Source: Siphonodentalium dalli (Eukaryota; Mollusca; Scaphopoda; Gadilida; Siphonodentaliidae). Taken from it: a stretch of DNA of 64,000 bases. The notes under the pieces are model-generated. The model was not told the origin of the DNA, did not search any database, and saw nothing but the letters and a program-made list of their open reading frames with translations. The position numbers were made by a program, and so were the translations under genes. The DNA is taken from positions 125,245,989 to 125,309,988 of the forward strand of contig CP136068.1 in the NCBI GenBank assembly GCA_032622095.1. Reading direction: 5' to 3'. Shown here one piece after another: positions 12,066-22,949 of this stretch (its first letter is position 1; every line of letters starts with the position of its first letter).

Positions 12066-13687
12066 GGATTTTTTTAGATGCATGAAATACTGAATGAGGA
12101 CCAAAATGGTTTTAGACCCGGGAGGTCGTGTTTGGACAATATTTTTATACTGTCGAGCCTTATAAATGGGAAGAAACAGTTATCACAACATTTATTGACT
12201 TCCGTAAAGCGATTGACTGTGTTGACAGGGACATGTTAAGTTCAAGCTACTTAAATGTGGTGTGAATTGTAATATGTACCAATAAATAAGAAGTATATAT
12301 CAGAGCACTTACTCACGCATACGAATAAATGGACTCATATCTGACACATTTGCTTGCAACTTTGGGGGTGAAACAGGGTGACAGTATTGCCACAACGCTC
12401 TTTAATTTGTAAGTTAATGATCTTATTCGTGAACTTAAAGTTCTAAACATTGGGGTTGATTTAGGTGAACATACGATTTCCTCACTTGCTTGTGCCGATG
12501 ATTTTGTTTTGGTAACCGAGAATCAAACTGATATGCAAGTTATGTTAAAGACAGTCGAAAATTGGTGCTGCAAATGCCGTATGACTATCAATATAGATAA
12601 AACTAAACTCGTTCATTTCAGACGTAAATCTGCAGATTTGGCACCCTATACATTTGTTTTTAATAATAGTGTTATACAAATTGAACACAAATACAAGTAT
12701 CTTGAGATCATTTTTCATGAAAATGGAGATTTCAGCATTACTGCAGATACTCTGGCAAAGTCGGCAGGTAGAGCTTTAGGGGCAGTAATATCAAAAATCC
12801 ACACGTATAAAGACATAGGTTTTAAGACATATGAAAAACTCTTTCTTAACTTTGTAAGTTCGATATTGGACTATGCTACAGCGGTTTGGGGCTATACGAA
12901 ATAGCATTGTATAGATATGATTCAATACAGGGCTTTCATGTATTTTTTATGTGTACATAGGTTTTGTCCACTTTTGGCTATATATGGTGAAATTGGTATT
13001 GAGACAAGCAGAATGCGACTTCGGGTGAACATGGCTAGACTTTGGAATCATTTAATAAAACTACCTGGCAATAGACTTGTTACAATTGTTTTTCTATGGG
13101 ATTTTATGGAAAACTCAAATGGTTGGAGTGCATCCTTTGGTAAAATACTTGCTAATGTAAACATGACACAGAATTTTGAATATCTACAAACATGTTGTTT
13201 GAATGTTTTTCAACAGACTCTCACGAGAACAAGAAGAAACCTGGCTACAAAATTTAAACTATGTCCCGAAATTACGCATATACAATTTTTTTTAAATGAC
13301 TTATGCAACTGAGAAATATGTAGATATGATTTTACACAAATCACATCGTTCCATTTTGGCACAATTCCGATGTTCCATTCTCCCTTCAAGGGTAGAAACT
13401 GGACGTTTCAAGAATGAGAAACTCCAAGACCGTATTTGCGTCATATGCGACTTGAACGAGGTTGAAGATTAAACTCACCTTCTCTTGCGTTGCCCTCATT
13501 ATCATGACCTCAGGGTATTACCATTAAAATCTGTACCCAGAATAATCTCTGAAATGGTATTGGAAGGAAAATTTGATGACACACTAGCAGAAATAATATC
13601 TTATCCACGACAATTATCTAAGTATCTCTCCTACGCTTTCGGCAAAAGAAAGAATTATCTATATAAATATAAAAGCTATTGTTAATA
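12066..13687 (+). pseudogene. Decayed LINE reverse transcriptase (clade uncertain)
   Basis: Translation shows RT blocks in order: NEDQNGFRPGRS near 12090, FIDFRKAIDCVDRDML near 12195 (after a frameshift), GVKQGDS near 12366, and ACADDFVLV near 12490, the catalytic A/YADD region. A thumb-like stretch and a C-terminal zinc knuckle, CVIC...H-x4-C, lie near 13440-13490. The frame is broken by at least one frameshift and by stops at about 12409, 12902-12904 and 13470-13472, so it cannot make an enzyme. The knuckle region matches CR1/L2/Jockey-like LINEs by general pattern, but I cannot fix the clade. A short AATAAA-containing tail extends to about 13900. Confidence 0.85.
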
Positions 13688-14027
13688 TTAGTGGTTAATC
13701 CATATGCAATGAATGAGAATGGAAGTTTAATTTTCTTTTAGCTATATTGTGCAGGAATTGATACGCAAAATATTCCTTAAACGTATGCAAACTGATTGAT
13801 ATTAAGCGTGACATATAGGCCTTATTGGCCAGGTGTTTATTGTATTGTCCCCATTATATTGTATTTGATTATGTATACACATGTCACGAAAATAAATGAT
13901 ATCTCTCTCTCTTATGCATCTGTGATTCATAAGACAAAACTATTCTTAAACAAAACGTCTGTTCCATTGTATGGACTTGCCTGTGACAGGGAGCAACTGT
14001 CTCAATCACACTGATGTGAATTTCCAG

Positions 14028-16382
14028 CCTGTTCTCATGTAAATTAGCTCACATTGAACTTATCTCAGAAAAACAAATAGGCCCATATCGGCATGATTTC
14101 AATCTTAAATACGCTTTATATTACTCTAAAATTGACTTACCAGATGTAACATACGCTCTTTATAATGTGTTTCACTGTGGCCCGCGCCATAAAACAGAAT
14201 AACGGGAAAAGTCCACTGTGGGCTCAGTTCATAACCACAAATAAGTCAAAATATGAACGCATGTGAATACTTAGGTCCAATCTGAACCTATTAGCACGAT
14301 GATACGTTGGACTGTCCAACATATCCTCATGCGAATATAATGGCCGGGTTTGTCGTCTCATGTTTAAACCTGGTCTACTTAAACTTCTGTGTTTAAACCG
14401 CATGTTGAAAGCTAAACCCGTAGTTTAAATCAGAGACCGCAGGTCTACGTGACACATTCGTCATCCCTGGTTTAAACCTGGTCTAGCCAAAACAGATGTT
14501 TCACAGTAGTGCCTCTGTATCTTCGAGTTAATTAATCGTACTTTCCTAAACCCGTCGCGTTTTATTGATTGCGAAAATAAATTATCACGACAGCGAGCAT
14601 ATTTTGATTTTGATTTTGAAGCACTAACACATGTAAAGTGTGTGGGGATAAGTTTATGTCAATGTCGATATTTGTTGGTGCGTTTTATGAGCTTAAACCG
14701 GCAAATAAACCATATAATTAGGCGGTCTAGCTAAACCAGTTTTACCGAGGCTAAACCTGATATGACGAATTCTCGATCGCTGTTTAGAATTGTCAGACAT
14801 TCAGAACAATGGTTGGAGTGTAAATGATCTCGAGTGAGATTGTGTCTAAGTGGCGACTGCCGACTGGTGTTATCATGTCACAGTTGATTCATTCCCAATC
14901 GAGGGTTGTTCAGATATGGACACGCTCCTTCAATATGATTTTTACAACTATCTTGTGGCTTTTGTTTGGCTTTTCTACGAATTCATTTGAAAGGTTGAAC
15001 GTTTTAATATTGACAACAAACGATGCCACTACATGACCAGATATGCTATACACGTAACTTGCAATCCTAAAATTATAACTTATAACTTATTTTGATGTAG
15101 ATCATACCACAAAGCTCTACTCTGGCTATGCTCATACATTCCCATAATATTCCAACAGATTAAAGCTTTTTGATTTTCTACCTGTCCCTCTGGTTGCCCA
15201 CTTCCAATAGTTGAGATACCGCTGCTGGTGTGCTATCAAAATGCAAATTGTCTTTACATGACTGACCTCTTGGTCCAGGGTAGACTAGATTATGGAGCCT
15301 TTATTCAGCGTCAGAGGGACATGCGGCCACTTTGTGAGTTAAGAGTCTGCGACACATTTGAACACATTTTGATAATGTTAAAATTTTAATTAAAAAAGAA
15401 AAAATTAATTAATTTGTTTTTACTTCTTAGATTAAACTCCTTACTCAATTTAACGCTATTTGTTCATTTAAGAAAACGAAATTTCCTTATTTTTAAATCA
15501 AAATTTCGAAAACCTAACGCCGTTATACAATCCGACACCACATCTAATTTGGTTGAAATGGGTGCAGGGGTCTCGAAGAAAAGTTGCGAACAGACAAGAT
15601 ATATCCTATACTCTTTTATATATTTATGCATGTAAATACACCAAGTTTTGTCTTTTCGGGTAAAGCATCTTGCAGAAAATCTACCACAAACAAAGTGATG
15701 AACAGCGAAACTCGTGTTGAGAGAAATGCCCTCTGTCAGGTTGATCTAACATAATGAAATAAGATTAGTGGTCCATGAGCGATACTTGTTTCTCAAAGAA
15801 TATATTCCATGCGCGTGCACGCGTTCGCCATAATTTATGGCCTGTCGATAAGCATTATATCGGCATGTTGTTTTGGTCCGATTGGTAACACGGTAGTTTG
15901 ACTGCATGCTCATACCACCGAGTAGAGTTGTCAGTTAGCTGGCAACTGAACGACAAAAATGCCCTCTTAGAACCGGTCGGCTGGACTGCCAATGTAGATT
16001 TAAACCAGGTTTAAACTCGGAGGTTTAAATCGGATATGACGAATCCGGCCTATAGGTTCCTGTTGGACGTACATATTCACATATATTCATATGAAACATA
16101 TTTGATTTTTTTTTAAATAAGCCCATTGTGACCCTATACCCGTTGAAAACAAGCTATAAAGAGCGTGAATCTGGTAAGTTGTGTCTATGAAAAAAGGTAA
16201 AATAAATGATGCCAATGTGTGAAGATTTCACATGGAAATATATTCCCACATTGGACAGTTTAAAACACGCGTTTAGTAGTAGTATTTATTTGTCGTGTTA
16301 CGTCCTTATAGAGCATATCATGAGGTAAAATGGTGCTAATATGAGCGTATTTTGCTGATTAAAATAGAAGAGAACAGGCTGG
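14028..16382. mobile_element. CAGCCTGTTCTC-family element split by a later insertion
   Basis: The left end CAGCCTGTTCTC (14028) and right end GAGAACAGGCTG (ending about 16381) are inverted repeats. The left part holds TTTCACTGTGGCCCGCGCC and ATAACGGG as in the other copies. Without the 14342-16050 insertion it would be about 650 bp. No clear target duplication was found. Confidence 0.55.
14342..16050. mobile_element. GGCCGG-ended TIR element nested in the previous one
   Basis: The left end GGCCGGGTTTGTCGTCTC and the right end ATATGACGAATCCGGCC are imperfect inverted repeats. Subterminal GTTTAAACC motifs are repeated at both ends and at 14465-14480. An internal sequence near 14750-14770 (GCTAAACCTGATATGACGAA) resembles the right terminus, suggesting a shorter MITE fused to extra sequence. 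There is no transposase frame. No certain target duplication was found; TATA-like bases flank both sides. Confidence 0.5.
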
Positions 16383-16597
16383 ACTACTAACAATGGCTAG
16401 AAAATAACTGTCAGAAGTGAATCGAATCAATCTGAATTACATATATATACACCAACTCAGATGACTAAATATGTTAGTGACATAACACCTATAAGGTATC
16501 CAAGTATGGTATAGTGACTGCTTGTTATCAGAACTGGATTGACGAAATGTTATATTTTAGGTCATACTTATATACAACTCAATAAATTGATATATAT

Positions 16598-18728
16598 CTA
16601 TATGTATATTTGCTAATGTCTGTCTGTCTGTCGGTCTGTCTCTGTTCTATACAAATTCACAGGGTACCACCTATATGGCACAAAAGGGGTCTAATAGGGG
16701 TACCTTTTTACGAGAAAGATAATGGTGAGGGTTAGAAGTTTCTAAAGTGACGCCGTTGTTGTCAGGGGCAGAAAAGGGGGAGGGAAAAAAAATAATTGTC
16801 AATTGGTGCCGATTACCACCAAACTTATATATAATCATCCCCATAACACGAGAAATCTAATGGTGCTGTTTAAATATGCCAAAAGTCGCGCCGTTCGCGT
16901 CAGGGATGCCTGGAAGGGGAGAGGGGTACCAAAATAGTTTAAAAATAATTTTAGCGCCGAATTTCACCAAATTGATACACAGTCAATTACCACCAAACTC
17001 ATACACGTTCTTCTCAAATGATATAATGAATCAAATATTTGCGAATATATGTCTGTTTTCTATATATAACTTTAAGGGTACAATTGAGATGGCACCAAGG
17101 CGGTCCAACAGGGGTAACTTCTTACGAGTAAGATAATAGTGCGGGTTAAAATTTTCTAAAGTGACGTTGTTGGTGTCAGGGGAGGGGCTATTTTTAGCAT
17201 AGATTTCGACCAAATTGATATATTATTCTTCTCCGCGATAAGAGAAATATAAACGTGTGATTTCAAGATCCGAAATTGGTGCCGTTTGGGTGAGATGGGG
17301 AGGGGGGGGGGGGGGGTAATAACTATGATAAGAATTTGTTTAGTTGCCGATTACCGCCAAAAAATCATCTCCATTATGTAATGCATGTATGAGTCTAATA
17401 GACGTGGTTTAAATATGACAAAAGTGACGTGGTTCAAATCATGCATGAGGGGAGTTGCACCAAAGTTGATACAAATATAATTAGCACTGATTCTACCAAA
17501 TTAATGCACGTTCTCCTCTAATGATATGATGAATTAAATCACATTTGGGGTCGTTTGGGTCATGGATGGCGAGAGGAGATTCACTAGCATTTATAAGATT
17601 GTTCAATTCGCCGATATCCAACAAAGTTATATATAGTCATCTCCCAGGCCATCTCCATGTCGTTCTAAGGAGTTTTTGGCATTCCAATTTCACAATCTCG
17701 ACAACTGGTGACCGATTTAAGTCAATTGAACAATTATATATTTTCTCTCAACTGTTATGTTTATATGGGGATGGAGATCAGGGCATTCCGACAATGTTCT
17801 AGCAACACAGATACATAGAAGAAAGCATTAAAAGTATATTTATATCAATATAGTTAAGAGATACATATATTCATTCAAACTGAGGGACCTTGAATCGTCA
17901 GAGGATTGCATATTAGAATGACTCATGTATATATTATAACACGATTGAGTCTGTCCCATTCAATATAGTTTCCACAAAAAAGTTACAATTGCCAAGAGAT
18001 ATTGAAATGTAGAGCAGGCCTGTCAAAAATTGTGGTCACAGTGTGCAGTCAAATATGGTTACTTCTGAGATAAAGTAAAACGCAGTCCGTAGCACATGAC
18101 ATTTCGGAATCATCCAATATTGACATCTGACAAGGGTATATCTGCCCGATACAGAGGATTTCTTTCATTTTTGTTAGAACAGACTCATCACCTAACATAA
18201 ACAACTCAAAATCTCGCTGTGTCGGGCACATGTGGCTGCTATACGAGCATAACATCAATTCTTTTAAACTGAAAATGATTAGGCAGTATATAGCACCAAA
18301 ACAGAGGAGCACATGGACATATCTTTAAAACATCTGTATCTTCATGAAGATATGATAAACTAGATTGATTGATTGATTGATTGATACATCTCTGTGTAAA
18401 ACACAATTGTCGTCTTTTATTTTTTCGAACTAATATGTTTATGATGTTAATGTTTCATCCTATAACGTCTAAGTATACGCAGTTGTAAATAAATAAATAC
18501 TTCTTTATTGGTGGGACAGATTAAACGCGATAAACAAAATGATAATTGTTCCGACCTGACAAGGTGAGCCACTACTTATAAGAATCATGTTTTGTGATGC
18601 CATTTGGATTTACAATTTATGAGAATACGTGTAACACTTTGAGAGCAAGGGTATTCTCTATTCCCACCAAATATCCGCAGAGGGATTTACATCACTTTAA
18701 CCTGGGCAACGCCGGGTAACCCTGCTAG
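16598..18728 (+). mobile_element. Non-autonomous Helitron-like element B (inverted copy of A)
   Basis: It begins with (TGTC)n at about 16616-16640 and a block shared with 9480-9670. It runs through the same internal units in the opposite orientation to element A and ends CAACGCCGGGTAACCCTGCTAG followed by T. The terminal hairpin and CTAG-T are as in Helitrons. It lacks the 1.58 kb internal duplication, so it is about half as long as A. Confidence 0.75.
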
Positions 18729-18734
18729 TATATA

Positions 18735-19247
18735 TATATATATGCCTACTTAATTTAGAAGGAGGTATAATATAGATTGATATATACACGAAATATATTG
18801 ACATACCAGCTTCATGTGCTCCGAAAAATACTTGCAATTATCTCAGCCATTTTCCAGCTGTTTTAAAGTTTTCACACAGAAGTGAAACAAACTCTCAAAT
18901 TTGGTATGTAAGCCTACTTTGGTCCCGGTAACAATATGGGCGGATCCAATTTCACGTGCACCGTGTCCTTGATATTGACCTCGGTCATATACGCTCATGA
19001 AGGCATGTTTCTGGATCTCGACCAATTCGACTCAAATTTGGTTTGTAGGCCTACTTTGATCCTGGTCGGGTCCTATTCCACGTGCGACCGTGTCCTTGAC
19101 CTTGACCTCGCGCATATACGCTGATAAAGTGCATGTTTCTGGACCGATCAAAAATAGTTTATCCAGACGCTGTATATTCTATCAGAAGAAGGCTATATCA
19201 CAAACAAATACGTATATAGCCCGGACGAAGTCGCGCACATCAGCTAG
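18735..19247 (+). mobile_element. Helitron-like fragment ending CTAG-T, with ~110-bp repeats
   Basis: It ends GCCCGGACGAAGTCGCGCAC...CAGCTAG followed by T (CTAG at 19244-19247). Two internal copies of a unit carry GGCATGTTTCTGGA, CAAATTTGGT and TGACCTTGACC-like motifs. The same terminus closes elements at 51011, 60634 and 61012. It abuts element B, so the two form a tandem pair. Confidence 0.65.
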
Positions 19248-19325
19248 TATGTCCCATACATACGCACTGAAGTCTGTGGCCATGGCCAATATTTTTGTCT
19301 GAGCATAATTATGCAGATGGTATAT

Positions 19326-19483
19326 ACACAGAACGACACGATGTGTAAATCAGTTTGTCGATACGGCACGAGTGCTGTCACGGAAGGATAGAACGAGAGG
19401 CGCTTGCGCCTCGAGTTCTATCCTTCCGCGACAGCACGAGTGCCGTATCGACAAACTCATTTACTCACCGTGTCGTTCTGTGT
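19326..19483. repeat. 158-bp near-perfect hairpin
   Basis: The left arm starts ACACAGAACGACACG and the right arm ends CGTGTCGTTCTGTGT. The centre is GAGGCGCTTGCGCCTC at about 19395-19412. A few mismatches separate the arms. A further inverted pair, TTTATTACACGCTT (19483-19496) and AAGCGTGTAATAAAT (19723-19737), follows, so the hairpin may be one end of a larger foldback element. Confidence 0.8.
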
Positions 19484-19739
19484 TTATTACACGCTTCGCG
19501 CCCTAGAATCCGTGCATTAAAAATACAGGATTAGAAGGTTTATTTAGGCTCATACAGGGCGTGTTTGTCATGTGTGATGATTCTTTTATTTAAACAGTTC
19601 CAGTTTCATGGTTGAGGCGAACGTCATGTACGTCATTTTACGTCAACGAGATACGTATGGAACGTACGTTCCATACGGATTTGTAAATATGGAACAGCAA
19701 TAACGCTGTACTTCTAGAAGCAAGCGTGTAATAAATCAA

Positions 19740-20269
19740 TATTTCGTGCATTTCTCAACCCATCTTATACATCCTTCCAAATCTCGTAGACAGAATTTGG
19801 AAGCTCAAATGGGTCATATCCATCTAAACAAAATTTGACTATGCCAACATGTGTCACTGGATTTCACAGAATTTTTCAAGAAAATGACTCCATGTTTGAA
19901 CGTTGGTAATGGGGTAGGTGAACTCGCAGATGTTATCATGTCACCATAATTACAAATTAAACGCTCATTGTTTTGCTAAGTATGCACAATAACCTTTAAA
20001 ATAGACAACATCTCTCCAAAAATGCATTTTGGGAGAGCAAATTCTAAGGATTCATCAGGCCATAAGATATTTTTGTTCTTTACCATTTTTTTGGGGAAAA
20101 TTCCTTCACGATGTGTTTAACCATCGTGTATATATTAAGTGGTTGTGTGGAATACAGGGCATATTGATATCAATCTTGAGTTGTAGGATCTCAAATATCG
20201 TATTTGATCATGCTGGATCTGGGTCACAGTCAAAAAAGTATGGTCTTCTCAATCATAGGGTCACAAAAT
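19740..20269. other. No recognisable feature
   Basis: AT-rich intronic sequence. Small open frames lack domain signals. Confidence 0.4.
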
Positions 20270-20530
20270 AAATCATTTTGTGCACAAACAAGAGAGAAAA
20301 TTGCTAAAGCAACAAAAACCCCTTTATTAATCTCGAATTGCTAAAATACTTGAACATAAAATATGGAGTTCTAATAAAATTTTGGCTCAGAAATTAAACA
20401 AACTCCAAATTGTGAGGGCACATTACTCGAACAATACTCAAAATAGTCAAGAAAGGTTTTCTGTTCTGTGATTAGTACTTCACAAAATTGAAATGGAAGG
20501 ACTTCGCGGCTTGAGTTCCAACTTGTCCTA
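20270..20530 (-). repeat. Dispersed repeat, copy 2
   Basis: This is the reverse-complement partner of 11690-12050: GGTTTTCTGTTCTGTGATTA and GGAAGGACTT are its anchor blocks. It is diverged. Confidence 0.45.
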
Positions 20531-21655
20531 AGTGAATTTTCTATGTTAACCGAGATAAAAAAAATGTCAAAGTTTGGAAATCTGGAGCGAGCTTATCAGA
20601 TGGATTATAAGGTTCGCTCTAACTCCAAAAAATGTATATCCTTTCACTCAAACCAATCCATATTGCCGATACAGTAACGCTTCTTCCTTAACATACAATG
20701 GAATGAATGTTATGTGAAAATATGCGCAATTGGAACAATGTAGAATGAAATTGTTTGCCATATTGATTGGATTGGATTCAGAAGTAATATTCGCAATCCG
20801 CCTGTAAATATGGTAAAATAACACAAATAGTGCCTAATTTATTATTATGCTAGAACGTTTTTTGTTTCTCTGCGGTGACCGCCTTTACATTGGAAGGTAT
20901 ATTATGAGCTGGTATGAGTTCATTCTTTAAGCGCGCCGAACAATGTGCGATAAATATATGCATGAATCAGTATATTATTATTAACAATAAGCTGTGGACA
21001 AGCAACCGATACATACTTATTTATGCACATTTATATGTTGATTGCAGGTTGCTCGGCCTGGCACACATTACATATTAACCTGTTTTTAATATACATAAGA
21101 ATGTGGTTGAATAATTGGGCCTTATTTGTCAAAATCAAAGATTGGACAATATCCCGAACCTTTATGGCGCCATGACGTGTGAACATACCCCAGCATAAAT
21201 CATATATGTATATCACACACAACATCAATAGAAAATAGGATAATTTTACTTGACTGAATAAGTAATCATAAATTGGCTATTAAAAAGGACGCCACACATA
21301 ACCACTGACGGCATTGGAACATAGACTATGTATATTTTGTTCCAATAGACTTATAGAAGACGAAAAGCACTTTCCTTTAGAATGCAGCGGTTACGACACA
21401 CCACGTATTGAGCACATCAACCATATGCAGCTACATTTCCAAGACATCAAAAGCATGCCCTTAATTGAATAGCTTGTCAAAAACTTCAATCCAATAATAT
21501 TCCAAATATATGCAGTTATATGATATGATCCACATATTATTCTCGGCATGCGACGAGCATCGCATACCAGACTTATAGACGTCACCAATTTAGGAACTTT
21601 AAACCAACATTTTGTATTGATTATGGGGCTCCTGCCCATACTCCCCACTTTAAAT
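20531..21655. other. No recognisable feature
   Basis: AT-rich intronic sequence without motifs that I can assign. Confidence 0.4.
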
Positions 21656-21975
21656 TATACCATTATGTTACTTATATAACGGAAACATCATTATATAAGT
21701 TCGCAGGAATTACACGATAAAAACGTTTTTATAAATGGTGGTGCTCCTCAATCAACCACGTCCGACTCCGGCCATGCCACCGTGGTAACTTTGAATCAAA
21801 CCATAGATGCATTGTACACTAGAGATGACAACATATACGTTTGCTGGAAATCGACGACAAAAATGTTTTGTCAATTGTTTGCTCCTTCCGATCCCCGTTC
21901 CTGAGATGGATGGCACCATATATGTATCTCTAAACCACACCATTAGAATCACAATAGCATATATACACTTTGTGG
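21656..21975 (-). mobile_element. Fragment of Helitron A/B family
   Basis: GAAATCGACGACAAAAATG, TTTGTCAATT, and AACCACACCATTAGAATC match the ~170-bp internal units of elements A and B. No termini are present. Confidence 0.55.
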
Positions 21976-22788
21976 TAGAACTGGTTTGTGTTATTCCGAT
22001 ATAATCGTCGATCTGTTCTGTGTCAACATTTTATCTTGGCAACAATAACTAATTGTTCCATATCTGGATGCTTTCTCTTTTTTATTTCTGATCAATTGAG
22101 AGAGAGTTTTATGCTTACAATATACACGTCTTTTGTATATCATATTAAATAGATCATTGGCGGGGTTGCACAGCATACAAGCATCCATGGAGCCATTTCT
22201 TATGGCAAGAAAACACTGAAATCGATACTTAACTCCCGACACTGGTAACGTTCATGAGATGATTTTTTGTGTGTGCAGTGTCTGTTTGACAAGCAACGTT
22301 ATGCAATACATGGTCATGTCAATCGAACGCCAATGAACATGTTTATGGACATTACAGCTACTTGAAACAAAGGGCCGGCTCTTATTCGTATATTGTTCAC
22401 GATGCTCCGATCTGATATTATATGAGTTCTCCACATAGATGCCTCATACATCGCAAGCCTGTATTTCACACTTACGATTGTCTGGGAAGAATTATTTTAG
22501 GCAGAACTATTGATCGGACTTCTAATTTTGCATGGCATTCATGGGTACTCAATCTCACGATCACATTAATTATTCAAGTGTACTAGGCATCATACTTATA
22601 AACCTTTAGAAATGGCAACAATACTAGTCTCTATCGACTGGATCAGTAAAAGGCGACACTTGCCATTCGATATAGGTGATTATGCATATGTCGTGGTGAG
22701 GCTGCATGAAGTTGCCTCTACTCTTATCGATAAGTCAACATGCACATACAGACAATACGTTCACGAATTAAAGTCTGCAAGTAACAGT

Positions 22789-22812
22789 ATTATTATTATT
22801 ATTATTATTATA
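22789..22812. repeat. (ATT)n microsatellite
   Basis: A short perfect trinucleotide run. Confidence 0.9.
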
Positions 22813-22949
22813 TATACATTTAAAACGCATTCCACAATAAATTTGTTTCAATGCGCGTACATCGAGTGGTTAAAAATCTAATTATTTAAAAGACACACGA
22901 GCAACAAAGATAAAATGTTAAAAATTCTCATAGGATAAAAAGATGACTT

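Noticed and set aside
12917-13312. Separate 131-codon gene
   Set aside because: It is in frame with the preceding RT fragment across a TAG and is the middle of the decayed LINE, not an independent gene.
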